Part shown: in pieces, positions 1 through 12,137 of the stretch
Layout: every line of letters starts with the position of its first letter
Numbering within the stretch: position 1 is the stretch's first letter
Source of the DNA: Aurifilum marmelostoma
Lineage: Eukaryota > Ascomycota > Sordariomycetes > Diaporthales > Cryphonectriaceae
Direction: 5' to 3'
NCBI GenBank assembly: GCA_027559495.1
Contig: JAMXSV010000008.1
Location: forward strand, 1,178,001 to 1,242,000
Length of the DNA: 64,000 nt
The notes under the pieces: generated by a model
The model's database searches: none
What the model was told of the DNA's origin: nothing
The model's input: only the letters and a program-made list of their open reading frames with translations
Program-made: the position numbers and the translations under genes

Positions 1-3000
1 TTGTTTACACCGCTTCTTCCAGGAACCCATCAGTCGATGCAAGGGGAGGGAGGGGAGGGGGTGAACCTTGTCGAGGCTGGCGTGAGGTGTGAAGCGACAG
101 TATTGGCTGGCTGGCAAATGTGGCGCTGATACATGTGATGGCTTCTACACCATCAGCTCGGTGAATTATTCGGGAGGCATATCCATGGTGAAAATGGAAA
201 CTGTTGTGTTTGGGTGTTTGAAACACACACGAGAGAGAGAGACAAAAGAGGGGGGGGGGGGGGAGGAAGGAACAGAGCCCAACTGTACCATGGGACGGAC
301 GGCTTCGCCATCAGACAGCTCCCCAGTCTTACCAACAAGCACCTGGACAGATCGATCGCGAGAGCTGGAGAAAGGGAGATACCCGATGGAGTGGGTTGGA
401 TGTGTGGTGGGTCGTAGATTCGGTAATCTTTGGTCACATGCCTCACAATCATGCGGGAATCAGGATTATGATGAGATTTCATACACACATTGACAAAAAA
501 AAAGAAGAAATAAAAGATTGATCCATCTAGTAGAGACGAGAGAGAGAGTGAGCATTGCGGCCGGGATACCGAGGAGACTGCACCTCTTTCCTACTACTAC
601 TACTACTACTACCACCACTATAGTGTACGTACATAGTATTTTGTTTCAGCCCTGAACCAGCAGGTAACCTCGTCTTCTGCCACATCTCGATTTCCTGGGA
701 AGGCCCCCGGAGGAAAGAGAGAGAGGGGTGGGGGGGGGGCTGCTGTCTGCGATGTACCCGGCCGTGCCGAGGAAGAGATGGGTCGTTTTCTTCTTCTTTT
801 CTTTTCCTTCTTCCAAGGTCGTAGAAAAAGGGCTGCTTAGCCAAAGGACACGGCCGTACGAGGGATATGCGAGAAACACTCGTGGGAGGACACGATGAGA
901 TCTGTGCGACAACGACTTTGCGGGAGAAGAGACAATAAATAAATACATAAAACAAGAGGATTGAAAATGCCATAAAATACCTCCGTGTTTTTTTGTTTTT
1001 TTTTTTAATGTTCTTTGCTTGTCTGGCAGGCTTACGTACCATACATAGTACCTGCCATACATACTAGCGGTGCAGTGATGGTACGTACCTCTCAGGGCAT
1101 CCGCTTGTGGTTAGCAGGGGATACCTGCGGGGAGGTCTAGACCTGACTATGTGCAGGGCGTCCATGCACCGGGGCTCGATCTCCCTCAGCAATCCTCGAT
1201 CTCGGCTCTCCCCTGCTATTTTTTTTTTCCTTCTCTTCTTTCCCTCTCGCATGGGTGACAGGACAAGCCCCTCCGCGAGACCAGAGACACTTAGGTCGGC
1301 CCATCCAGCGAGGACTCTGGTCAGCACGCAGAGGCTAGGCCCACCTGAGGAGAGCAGGCCGAGATGACCGTTGTCCTTCTTAACGAGTCCTGCTATTCCG
1401 AACCTGATTGGAGGCTGCTTGTTTTTCGATTTCTTGTTTGCTATGATTTGTATCATGGTGTGACGTTTTCTGGGCGTAGTGAGATGGCAAAAAGAAGAAG
1501 AAGAAGAAGAAAAAGAGAGAGAGAGGAGGGACGACGTTGTAGCAGGTTCCAAAAAGTCAGGTGTCGAGTGCAGTACCACACTATGTCGACACAATCCCAT
1601 CCATCGCTCTGTCAGAATAATGCGGAATTGGGTTTGCACCATGGCACCACAATACCATAGTCGGCCTCTCCCCCCCTTCCCCCCCTGTCCATTGCTGGCC
1701 CGGGGGCCCAGGGGTTCATCCTAGGGCTTGCCAGGGGGCCCCCAAGCGGGTGAGACCCGCTAGACCCAGCACTCCTCAGCGCGGTAACTCCCTCATTGCG
1801 TGCACTTTCCTCTTTTCCCTCGTGCAGCGCAGCGCATGTCGCAGGCTCCAGTGTTTCTCAAATGCCCTCTTTTGCTCGTGCCGTGATACTTTTTTCGTGC
1901 CCCCTTGCTCCCGACCTTCCTCCCACCTGAGGCCAATTCGCGATCGACATTCGACCTCTCTTTCTCTCCCCGTCGATATCACCCACGGCGCGCTGATCCC
2001 GTGACCGTCCAGAGGAGGCAGCAGAAGGCCAGAGTTCCCAACTGGGGAGAGGGCGCTGGGCCAGCCGCATCCATCCACCTGCAGGTGATCGACTGCATTG
2101 CTAGGTTTACAGACCTGTCAACGAGACGAGAAGGGCAAGACGAGAGAGACTTGCCGATCATCGTCCCAAGATTCATACTGAGAGTTCAGCCCGTGATCGA
2201 CGCCGCGGCCCGGACGGAAGACACAGACGAGCCCAGGCACACAGACGCGCTTCCATTTCAATTCTGGGTCCATACGCTCTCCGTTAACTCTAATTCCTCT
2301 CACAAGCACAATCTCTCTTTCTCTCTTCTTCTTCTTCTTCCTTTCTATTTATATATATATACCTTTTTTTTTCTTTCTTTCATATATATTTCATCTACAT
2401 ACAAGCTACATCTATCCTCCTATGTAGCGTCGCAATAATTACTACAACCGCTGCTACTGCTGCTCCTGCCAGCGCATCACCACTCCCTTCGGGGCCTGCG
2501 AAGGCATTCCAGCCCTTGGTCTCCACATCCACCCATTGACCACCGACGTGCGAAGGCCACCAGATTCCACATCCCTCGACCGAGCACGACATCGAAGTGA
2601 CGTGGGAGATATTGGGACGAGAGAACGAGGCTGAGGGCGGTGAGGATCTCTGTTGTCTCTCTCTCGGGGTCCGACGAATCTCTTCCTTTCATCTCCTCCT
2701 GTGCTTGGCTCTCCCCCCACGGCGCCGCAATCAGGGACTCAGCACGCGAACGAGGCAATCCTCCTGAGATCAGTCACTGTCTCGATATCCTAGGCTAGAC
2801 AGCGGCCGGATCCCGGCGTTACCATCGCCTCGGATATCGTCTCACTGATATTCTCCCCTTTTAACACCAGACACGGCACGCCACGCTCTGGTGCATCGTG
2901 ATCTCTCAACTCTCACAGGCCCACACATCCACACGCACATATATCCCCCCCCCCCCTCCTTCGGGAAAAGTCCACGGCACAGACAGGCTCGAGCTCCATG

Positions 3001-3073
3001 GCCAGAGGATGCCGGCCCTGCTAGAGCTCCATCCAGACTTGTCATAAGTCTCATCACACAACCGCCTAACAAC
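1..3073. other. Gene-free stretch and 5' leader of the SLN1-type kinase
   Basis: No reading frame here looks like a protein. The open frames are short, overlap on both strands and follow low-complexity tracts: G-rich near 250-265, CTA/CCA triplets near 590-620, AAG triplets near 1490-1520 and a C run near 2947. Sequence from about 1.8 kb to 3.07 kb is pyrimidine-rich on the + strand, as is common for fungal promoters and 5' leaders, so part of it is probably the untranslated leader of the kinase gene. The transcription start cannot be placed from sequence. Confidence 0.6.
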
Positions 3074-6000
3074 ATGAGGTATAGGGTGAGGATCGCCATC
3101 CGGGAGCAGCTCGCGTTCCTGGTCACCTTTGCCGTACTCATCGGCCTCGCCATCCTCTCCGTGCCGACATGGATCTACGTCAACAGCTTTGTCGTCGGCG
3201 TCGAGTCGGACAGCCTCTCCCTGGCTGCCTCGCTCAAGGCCACCCGCATCGCGTCCGAGATCACGCTCGTCCAGACCATCGTCCAGACCATCTCCACGAG
3301 GATCCTGATTCAGCAGTCGCTCGAGACTTACTATCAGGGCAACACAAGCCAGTCCAACTGGGCCAACACCGAGGATGACATGCAGAGTGCGCTGGGGTCC
3401 GGGAGCGGCAATCTCTACCAGGCCAAGATCTTTTCCAGGAACACCACCGGCCCCCAGTCCGGCCTTTTCAACGTGACTGGGTCCACCACCCCACAGATCC
3501 TGTTGCCCTACGACAACTCGGACGGCTCTCCCGTCTATCTGGGCGACGAGGACGGCGGCTTTCCTCCTTCACTGTATCCCAACATCACGTACGAGGACAC
3601 GGGCAGCCCCAGCCAGACGAACCCGGACACGAACGTCTACGCAGCCTATGCCTTCCCCGATGTCCGCCTCAGCGAGAATGCCGGTCTCCTGCTGGGACCT
3701 CTGGTCATCAACGACACGTTTGCCCTGATGTCGCTCACCGTCCCGATAAGATCCAACGACGGTGGGACTTTCATCCTCGGGTACATGACGGTCGTGGCCT
3801 CGGCGTCCACTATTGTGGAGGTGACCTCGTCTCGAGAAGGCCTGGGCGAGTCCGGCGTGCTGTTGATCATCGGCCCCACGTCTGCGTCCAACAGGTTCAA
3901 CGCGTCCGAGCCAGCAAGCAACGCAACCTATATCCCGCCCGACCTGGCCACTTTTGGAAACATCTCGGTGCATTTTGTCCTCCCGCCACAGCCAGCCTCG
4001 GGCGGCAACAACAGACACGAGACGGAGGCGTCCGAGGCGGGAGACTACAGCAGCTCCTTCACCCTGGATGAGTACCCGGCAGCGCTCTGGGAGTTTTCTA
4101 AACAGATCGCCACGGTCAACAATGCCAGCTCTGCCCTGTGGACGCACAACGAAGAGGGGGACCGCCGTGTCCGTCGGGTACGCGCGGACGAATAACGAGC
4201 TCGTCAACTGGACAGTGGTCGTAGAGCAGGCCCGCTGGGAGGCGCTTGCCCCCATCAGCACGCTGCGCAAGATCCTGCTGGGCTGCACGTTCGGCACGGC
4301 GGGGTTGGTCCTCCTGCTGGTCATACCCTGTGCTCACTGGAGCGTCCTGCCCATCCGCCGGCTCAAGGCCGCCACGGAAAAATCCATCGCCCCGCCGGGC
4401 TATCATGACGAGCTCGACCTCTTTGACGGGTACGACGCGGACGGCAACTACTCGGGAAGCAACTCGAAGCGGTCCGTCAAGGGCTTCATCGCCTGGATCT
4501 CTCGTGAGATTCGGCGCCGCAGGAGAAGGTTTGCAGCGTCGCACGCGGACACAGACCCGAGCCGGCGCGTCTTCAAGATCCCCGGCAAGGTCGAGACCCA
4601 CAACCACTTTGTCACCGACGAGCTGACGGAGCTGACCGAGGTCTTCAACGAGATGAGCGACGAGCTCCTGAAGCAGTACAAGTCCCTCGACAGCAGGGTG
4701 CAGGAGCGGACGCGGGAGCTGGAGATCAGCAAGAAGGCCGCGGAGGCTGCCAACGAGAGCAAGACCCTCTTCATCGCCAATATCTCGCACGAGCTCAAGA
4801 CGCCGCTCAACGGCATCATGGGCATGTGCGCTGTCTGTATGGAGGAGGATGATATTGTCAGGATCAAACAGTCTCTCAAGACTCTGTACAAGTCCGGTGC
4901 GTACTATTTTTTCTTTTTTTTTTCTTTCTTTTCGTCCTCTTGTCTTTATTTATATATCCTTGACATGGTTCTCCAAAACGACATGGCTGACTCCCGTGTG
5001 CTTTTCATCATCAGGTGACCTCCTGCTCCACCTGCTGGAAGACCTCCTCAGCTTCTCCAAGAACCAGATCGGCCAGCAGATCAGCCTGGAGGAGCGCGAG
5101 TTCAGGCTTGGTGACATCCGCTCCCAGATATTGTCCATCTTCGACAAGCAGGTCAGGGAGGGCCGGATCACGCTTACTGCTGACTTTGTCGGACCCGACA
5201 TTGGCGAGCTATCCGGCAGCCCGGAGCGGCAGTCTCTGGACAGGAAGCTTCCTGCTGTCGGTCCTCAGGGCGTGGGCCGACTGAAGGATATGTGCCTCTG
5301 GGGCGACCAGCACAGGATCCTGCAGGTCATGATCAACCTCGTCAGCAACAGCCTCAAGTTCACGCCTGCGGGAGGGAAGGTGATGGTGCGGATACGATGC
5401 GTGGGGGAGGTGGAGACAAGCGACGAGAGCAGGGCCTCTTCCTTTTCCAGGACCTCGAGTCGCCTCGGCCGCAGCCGTCACCGTCTGGGATCGGGCTCAC
5501 AGCACTCAGCGAGCTCTAAGGGGGGGCACGTCAACGATTGTGCAGCACCAGGTCCAGAGGGGCACAGCGCTGGCCATCAACCCCGCCGAGGTCAGGACGA
5601 TCGCGCATACCTCGAGTGTCGAGAGGCCGGTCACGCCGCCGCCGCCCAACGCCAAGACATATTTGTTCGAGTTCGAGGTGGAGGATACCGGTCCGGGCAT
5701 ACCAGAGCACATGCACCACAGGGTATTCGAGCCCTTTGTGCAGGGCGACCTCGGCCTGAGCAGGAAGTTTGGCGGAACAGGACTGGGCCTTAGCATCTGC
5801 TCGCAGCTGGCGACCCTCATGGGGGGAAATGTGTCCCTGAAAAGCACCCTCGGCGTGGGTACAACTTTTATCATGCAGATACCTCTCAAGTATACCAAGG
5901 ACAAGTAAGTTGACCCGGCGCTCTCACACTCTCAGCAGGCAGACAATCCCCTTCCTGTACGATAGCTGACGGCGACCCCTCCTCTCCAGACCTTCCAGCA

Positions 6001-6824
6001 CAGCCTCGAGCAGTCTCCGAGGCTCCAGGCCACCCAGCGTCACGTCAGATGTATTAATCGACTCCCGACGAGAATCGACGGGCGAAACTCCGGCCCATAC
6101 TGAGGCTGCGAGTCCCACGTCGGCGGCACCCAATCTGGACAAGCAGCCGCGCCTTGTCGGGCTCAGTCAGCCGTTCTTCGCGGCGGCCAAGGCCAATACA
6201 AGGTCACAGACCGAGGCGGAGAAGATGGCGGTCATCGAGAAGGCCATGGAGAAGAAGGGCGGTGAGGGCAAGCTGCGCGTGCTGGTGGCGGACGACAACA
6301 ACACCAACATCGAGGTGGTCAGCAGGATGCTCAAGCTCGAGTCCGTGGTGGACGTGACCATCGCCAAGGACGGACAGGAGGCCTTTGAGCTGGTCAAGGC
6401 CAACTTTGAGCGGAACGAGCGGTTCGACGTCATCTTTATGGACATACAGATGCCCAACCTGGACGGTCTCCAGAGCACCCGGCTGATCCGGCAGATGGGC
6501 TACAAGGCGCCCATCGTGGCGCTCACGGCCTTCTCGGACGCGAGCAACGTTAAGGACTGCATGGACTCGGGCATGAACGAGTTCCTGGCGAAACCCATCC
6601 GCAGGCCGGCGCTCAAGCAGGTGCTGCAGAAATTCGCCACCATTCCCGAGGAGCCCGAGACGGCGAGCGTGATGACGAGGAAGACGACGCCGGATAAGCC
6701 GCCATCGGTTGCAGGGAGCGAGAAGAAAGATCAGGTCCCTGTGGTCTCGGAGGCCGAGGTTCCGCCGCCGGTGATGGTAGAGAAGCCTTATCCGAACGGA
6801 CTGGCCTCGTCGGGGAAGTCATGA
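3074..6824 (+). CDS. SLN1: SLN1-type (group VI) osmosensing hybrid histidine kinase, two +1 frameshifts
   Basis: Membrane sensor kinase feeding a phosphorelay to Ypd1 and the HOG/Ssk1 pathway. Exons are 3074-4896, 5015-5904 and 5990-6824, with GT-AG introns at 4897-5014 and 5905-5989. Removing one base at each of two G runs gives 1,181 residues. Seen in order: TM1 near residues 13-33; an extracellular domain with many N-x-S/T sites; TM2 and a HAMP-like linker (VLPIRRLKAA); a coiled coil; an H-box with phosphoacceptor His572 (ISHELKTPLNG); N-box (QVMINLVSNSLKFTP); G boxes (EVEDTGPGIP, GGTGLGLSI); and a C-terminal receiver with Asp1055 (FMDIQMPNLDG). The frame breaks at 4156-4160 (5 G) and 5520-5526 (7 G); conserved sequence resumes exactly on the other side of each run. 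I infer assembly error, though a real pseudogene is not excluded. The start at 3074 lies just before the first membrane segment. Confidence 0.93.
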
Positions 6825-8948
6825 GGCCTCGACGGAGCGTGGTCTCTTTACTGCCTTCTTCCCGAGGGTTTGAAGACAAGACTCTCAGACTAAGGCCGAC
6901 ACGACTCGATGCCAGACGCTGGAAATCATTACACCGCAGACCGAAATATTATACCCCCCCCCCAAAAAAACCGCCTCGACACGACCAAGCAAGACATTTT
7001 TCTTCTTTCTTCTCTCCAGGCGTTGAGAAAACACGTCGAAGACTGAACTTTTATATTCTTATTAATCTCTTATGATTTTGTAATGGGCAGCGAACAACAT
7101 CATGAGAATACCAGCTGGGCCAGACTGTGAGCTGGTGATGTGGGTGGATGGGGATGATTTGACAAGCCGGAGTAAACGGGCTCTTGAAAGGAGAGAAAGG
7201 CGAAACTACACGGGATAGCATCAAGAGCATGGGTTTATCAAAAAAAAACAAAAGGTACACGAGGCAGGCAAGGCGTTAGCGTTTGGGGCAGGTCAGAGGG
7301 GGTGGACTCTGCATAAGCATACGCATGCCCTTTTTATTCTGCATTTTACAATGGTGTGTTGGCGGCTCGAGGTTGTTTGCAACGGGAGGTTCAGAAATGG
7401 GGAGGTCATCTGACAACAAGAAGAACAACTTGCTCAGCGTATCGTGTGGGAGAAAGGAGGGGAATGTAGCAAGAAGAGGAGGTTGCTGCTTGCATAGGCC
7501 TGGCCATAAGGGCAAACACTTGAGGTAGAAGGGATAGTGAGAAAGAAACGAGAACCAACGAAGATGACCTATTGGCCATTTAGGCTGTTTGGACGAGCTT
7601 AAGAAGATTGACATACACACACACACACTCTCTCTCTCTCTCTCTCCCTCTCTCCCTCTCTTCCTCTTGTATTGACGAGGACGTGAATGGCTTGTCAATC
7701 GATGCGATCCACCCCGTACATTCTATTCCTTGACACTCTACATACGTGGCAGGACATAGAAGATGGAAGGCAGGAGACCCAGGGCCCCCCTCCTCTGCCC
7801 GCACAGCACAGGACAGTACAGTACTTTACAGTGTGTAGATTCCCTGTGTAGTGTAGAGGTAGGTACCTTTTGGGGAGAGAAAAGGAGATCTGTCACCTTC
7901 TCAAGAGAACAAGCATGTGAAGGAAGGAAAGGCGGACCTACACACGCACGCACGCGTCTCTCAACGGTATCCCAACAAGAGGTAGGGTTGCAAGGTCTTT
8001 GCTGGTCGCAGATAGCAGCTTTCTGGCTCTTAGTGTGCCTTCCCTCTTTAATGTCTCAGCTGCTCTCAACAAGTCGGCCGTCACATGTGACTTCCCCCCC
8101 CCCCCCCCGCCCGTCCCTTCCCTTTCCGCGCTCGTCCTTGGGCCCTGCCCCTGGGGGTGTGGCTGGGGAGCTTAGCTCCTTTAACGGAATAGCACGAGGC
8201 GGTAACTTCGGGAGGGCGCTTTTCTCTCCTGTCCCTTTTTTTTTTTGTCCCATTCACCGCTGGACTTGCGTGTCGCACTGCATACTTGTATGTCCGTGGT
8301 ACATCCTATCTGTGTCTTATGGTCCACCTTATCTAATGTACCTGGACGTACACGGCGTGATTACAGTAGCAGGTAGTCTAGTACTGTGTAGTGTGCGCCG
8401 CTGCGATTACGGGGGAGGAGAGGCATCTTAATATAAATCGAGACCTGCGGTGTCGGCACCCTCGTACCTTTTTCCCCCCCCTCTTTCTCTCTCTTCTCGT
8501 GTGTGAATCTCGTGTTCTTTTGCCCTGTACAAGAAACACCATTGGTTTTCTTTTCTACTGCTGAAAAGGACACTTCGTTATCCAAAGCTTGACACTTCAA
8601 ACCCCCAAGAAAAACCCATCCAAAACAGACGATCGCAACCCCAGGGCTGCGGTCACCGGAATCCGTCACGACGTTTTCCAATCTCCTCAACTCGTAGGTT
8701 TCTCTCTCTCTTTCTTCCCAGACTGGAAGGGGTCATGGTCTTCATACGCGATGGAAAGCCCAAAGAACACCCAAGCTGACTTTTCCTTCTCCTCCTCCTC
8801 CTCGTCGTGCAGGGTTCACCACCCCTTCGCAGGAGCCCGCTGTTCCGCTAGCGGTGCGGCAGCGGACTCGCCCTTTACGCGTTAAGTGTAGAGGCTGCTG
8901 TCTTGTCAATCAGGCATCAGACCAAAGGTCGGAAAGGGAGTAGTCAGC
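6825..8948. other. Intergenic: SLN1 3' end and INO1 promoter
   Basis: No convincing coding sequence. There is a C run near 6953-6962, an AC/TC microsatellite at about 7613-7672 and a C run near 8095-8109. A sequence resembling the yeast inositol-responsive element lies at 7913-7923, and a palindromic CACATGTG E-box lies at about 8083-8090. Pyrimidine tracts near 8465-8500 and 8700-8810 suggest the core promoter and leader of the inositol-3-phosphate synthase gene. Confidence 0.5.
7913..7923 (-). promoter_or_regulatory. UASINO-like element upstream of INO1
   Basis: The reverse complement reads CCTTCACATGC and matches ten of eleven positions of the yeast UASINO consensus WYTTCAYRTGS, bound by Ino2/Ino4 bHLH proteins. 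It lies about 1 kb upstream of the INO1 start codon. The core is an E-box that occurs often by chance, and filamentous ascomycetes may not use the same regulators, so this is only a candidate. Confidence 0.2.
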
Positions 8949-10598
8949 ATGGCGCCGCACGCCGAGGAGAAGGACGGCGCTGGCTCTGCTGCGTACGGTG
9001 GTGGTGATGGTGGTGATTATCATGGTGCCAATCACCAGAACAAGGCCCTCTTCACGGTCGATTCGCCCAACGTGCAGTACACGGACACGTCGATCCTGTC
9101 CAAGTACACGTACCGCACGACAGGCGTCACGCGCTCTGCTGCCGGCAACGGCAGCACTTCGTACGTCGCCACCCCGCGCGAGACGGTGTACAACTTCAAG
9201 ACGGACCGCCGCGTGCCCAAGGTGGGCATGATGCTCGTGGGCTGGGGCGGCAACAACGGCAGCACCGTGACGGCAGGCATCCTGGCCAACCGCCACAAGC
9301 TGACCTGGGACACGCGCGAGGGCCCCCGCGCCGCCAACTACTACGGCAGCCTTGTCATGGCCTCGACGGTGAAGCTGGGCACCGACACGGCCACGGGCCA
9401 GGACGTCAACGTGCCCTTCCGCGACGTGCTCCCCATGGCCCACCCGGACGACCTCGCCATCGGCGGCTGGGACATCAGCTCCGCCGACCTGGCCGCCTCC
9501 ATGGACCGCGCCGCCGTGCTCGAGCCCACGCTCAAGGCCCTCGTGCGCAAGGAGATGTCGGTCATGCGCCCGCTGCCCAGCATCTACTACCCGGACTTCA
9601 TCGCCGCCAACCAGGCCGACAGGGCCGACAACGTGCTGCCCGGCTCGAGGGCCTGCACCGCCCACGTGGAGCAGATCCGGGCGGACATCCGCAGCTTCAA
9701 GGAACAGCACGGCGTCGACCGCGTCGTGGTGCTGTGGACGGCCAACACGGAGCGGTATGCCGATGTCGTCGAGGGCGTCAACGACACCGCCGACAACCTG
9801 CTGGCGGCCATCGAGCAGGGTGGGCACGCCGAGGTGTCGCCCTCGACCGTGTTCGCGGTGGCCTCCATCCTCGAGGACGCCCCCTTCATCAACGGCAGCC
9901 CGCAGAACACGTTTGTCCCCGGGGCCATCGAGCTGGCCTCGCGCCACGGCGCCTTTGTCGGCGGCGACGACTTCAAGTCGGGCCAGACCAAGATGAAGTC
10001 GGCGCTGGTGGACTTCCTCATCAGCGCGGGCATCCGGCTGACCAGCATCGCGAGCTACAACCACCTCGGCAACAACGACGGGCGCAACCTCAGCTCCCAG
10101 GCCCAGTTCCGCAGCAAGGAGATCTCAAAGTCCAACGTGGTCGACGACATGGTCCAGGCCAACGACGTCCTGTACAAGGACGGGGAGCACCCGGACCACA
10201 CCGTCGTCATCAAGTACATGCCCGCCGTCGGCGACAACAAGCGCGCCCTGGACGAGTACTATGCCGAGATCTTCATGGGCGGCCACCAGACCATCTCCAT
10301 CTTCAACGTCTGCGAGGACTCCCTGCTCGCCTCGCCCCTCATCATCGACCTCGTCCTCATCGCCGAGATGATGACCCGCGTCCAGTGGAAGCGCGAGGGC
10401 GAGGCCGACGACCGCTACAGGAGCTTCCACAGCGTCCTGTCCGTCCTCAGCTACATGCTCAAGGCACCCCTGACCCCTCCCGGCACCCCCGTCGTCAACG
10501 CCCTGGCCAAGCAGCGCGCCGCCCTGACCAACATCTTCCGCGCCTGTGTCGGCCTCGAGCCCGAGTCCGACATGACCCTCGAGCATAAGCTGTTCTAG
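8949..10598 (+). CDS. INO1: Inositol-3-phosphate synthase
   Basis: Converts glucose 6-phosphate to 1D-myo-inositol 3-phosphate with bound NAD+, the first committed step of inositol and phosphatidylinositol synthesis; cytosolic. A single exon encodes 549 residues, close to the usual fungal length of about 530. The NAD-binding glycine-rich loop GWGGNNGST is at residues 98-106. Other family signatures are present: WTANTERY, NGSPQNTFVPG, the GDDFKSGQTK segment, the SYNHLGNNDGRNLS segment with catalytic-pocket residues, and KYMPAVGDNKRA. The C-terminal segment (LSYMLKAPLTPPGTP) matches the family. The start ATG has a good context (CAGCATGGCG), and the variable Gly/His-rich stretch after it precedes the conserved YNF region. 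Third positions are almost all C or G, which opens long antisense frames that are not genes. No frameshift is present. Confidence 0.97.
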   Translation: MAPHAEEKDGAGSAAYGGGDGGDYHGANHQNKALFTVDSPNVQYTDTSILSKYTYRTTGVTRSAAGNGSTSYVATPRETVYNFKTDRRVPKVGMMLVGWGGNNGSTVTAGILANRHKLTWDTREGPRAANYYGSLVMASTVKLGTDTATGQDVNVPFRDVLPMAHPDDLAIGGWDISSADLAASMDRAAVLEPTLKALVRKEMSVMRPLPSIYYPDFIAANQADRADNVLPGSRACTAHVEQIRADIRSFKEQHGVDRVVVLWTANTERYADVVEGVNDTADNLLAAIEQGGHAEVSPSTVFAVASILEDAPFINGSPQNTFVPGAIELASRHGAFVGGDDFKSGQTKMKSALVDFLISAGIRLTSIASYNHLGNNDGRNLSSQAQFRSKEISKSNVVDDMVQANDVLYKDGEHPDHTVVIKYMPAVGDNKRALDEYYAEIFMGGHQTISIFNVCEDSLLASPLIIDLVLIAEMMTRVQWKREGEADDRYRSFHSVLSVLSYMLKAPLTPPGTPVVNALAKQRAALTNIFRACVGLEPESDMTLEHKLF

Positions 10599-10680
10599 AC
10601 CACGGCCGACGACGATGATGACGACGCGATGCAACGATGCAAAGCTGTCCTCTTCTTTTCTTTCTTTGGCACGAGCAGCG

Positions 10681-10708
10681 GCTGCTGCTGCTGCTGCTGC
10701 TGCTGCTC
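10681..10708. repeat. CTG triplet microsatellite in the INO1 3' region
   Basis: A near-perfect run of about nine GCT/CTG units lies about 80 bases after the INO1 stop codon. It is outside any coding frame and is probably in the 3' untranslated region. Confidence 0.85.
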
Positions 10709-10965
10709 ACGTGCCCTGACGACGACCATCCCTCCCCAGTACAGTACGGGGTGGTCCTCTTCTTCTTCCTGACGGCCGGCGAGGGCTGATGTTCGAAGAG
10801 AGTCTGTTCACTTCTCTATACACGCTTGCCTGTCGCGCATACCTCTAGACAGGCACCTGCGTTTTCTCATATCTTAGCTCACCAGAAGAAAATACACCCA
10901 CAGTCTTTACCGCTCAAGCATTCAGTAGTCCCTCCCAGTGATGTCCTCGCCGAAGTTGGTCTCTT

Positions 10966-10982
10966 CCCCCCCCCCCCCCCCC
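10966..10982. repeat. 17-base poly(C) tract
   Basis: An uninterrupted run of 17 C. Its true length is doubtful because homopolymers of this kind are error-prone, and shorter G/C runs in this window are associated with frameshifts. Confidence 0.9.
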
Positions 10983-12119
10983 GCCTCTCCTGGTCACGAC
11001 GACCCTACTGCCTCATATGTAAGGAGCTTAACTGCCCACTAGACACAGTCCTCACTACCAGCCTCACACCTATACATGCAAAAAGCCCTTGGACCACCAA
11101 GTTTTCGTTAGAAATCTTATCCTGCCAAGCGCAGGAGTCACCAGAGGCGACGACGACATCTCCCGGGCGCAATCTGGACTCTACGTACGCCAGCATCTCA
11201 ACTGTAATCACCCGGACGCTACGTCTCTACCAGCAGCAGCACCCAACCTCTTGGGCCTTGACTGGGGGAGGGGGGGGGGGAAGACGCACAACAGTCAATC
11301 AAACTAATCAGCTATCCCTCTTGCGATCCTCTGCAAGATGATCTGTCCGTGCCCGGCCGCCCAGCCCACCTGGGGTACTACATACCATCCCATAGCAGGT
11401 TCGCCGAGACGGTGTGTGTGAGAATGCGGTAATTATGGTTTCCCTGTCTAACAAGGTTGGGGGGGGGGGGCTTATGGATGCAGTCCTTTCCTCTCTCTCT
11501 CTCTCTCCGTCTCTCTCTATCTATTAAGCGACCCCACCTCTGGGGAAAGAAGGCCTATGGGACACATATACACACACTATACAGAATCAGGGGGCCATGC
11601 TCTTTTGGATGGCTGGCATTCACTTTTAGTAGATACTACTGTACACTGTAGGCACGGACGACATCGAGTGCGGGTTCATGCTCCACAGATCGACCATAAA
11701 TCGGGGCTCCGAAATCGTCACCAGAGAAGGATTGGACCATCATTATCATCATCATCATTATCGTCTCCAGAGTTGATCTGTTCTCTCTCGGTTCTCCTCT
11801 TACCAACAAGGATTTTTAGACGGTGTGACTGTCCGCCTGCTTCGTTTCGTCCAGCTGACTTCTGGGCGGTCTGGCAAGAACCAAGTCACGATCTGAAGCA
11901 TGTGTCATGTCGAACACACGAGACTTCAAACCCTCCCAAATAAGGTCCCAGAGGATTTGGGGAGACCACACACAAGAGCCCCGGCAGCGGTGATGAGGCG
12001 ACACTCGCACGCCCTCTTTGCCATCACATGAAGAGCTTTAGGGGCTCCCCTTCACCGTCACGGGCCCCAGGCCGGAAGTTAGAGCATCAAGCCCAGGAAA
12101 CTATCCATTGTCGTGGACT

Positions 12120-12137
12120 CATCCTCAGCCGAGGATG
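12120..12137. other. Short perfect hairpin
   Basis: CATCCTC (12120-12126) and GAGGATG (12131-12137) are perfect inverted copies separated by AGCC. They could form a seven-pair stem with a four-base loop. There is no gene nearby. It may be chance or part of a structured transcript. Confidence 0.35.

Noticed and set aside
2891..3073. In-frame extension upstream of the SLN1 start
   Set aside because: Encodes a Pro/His-rich stretch with no family similarity; the family N terminus begins at 3074 just before the first membrane helix.
4156..5526. Programmed +1 ribosomal frameshifting in SLN1
   Set aside because: No slippery codon plus stop arrangement, two unrelated sites, and identical faults in other genes; homopolymer error is simpler.
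8910..10064. 384-codon open frame antisense to INO1
   Set aside because: Produced by the extreme C/G bias at third codon positions of INO1; composition is Gly/Val/His-rich repeats with no domain.
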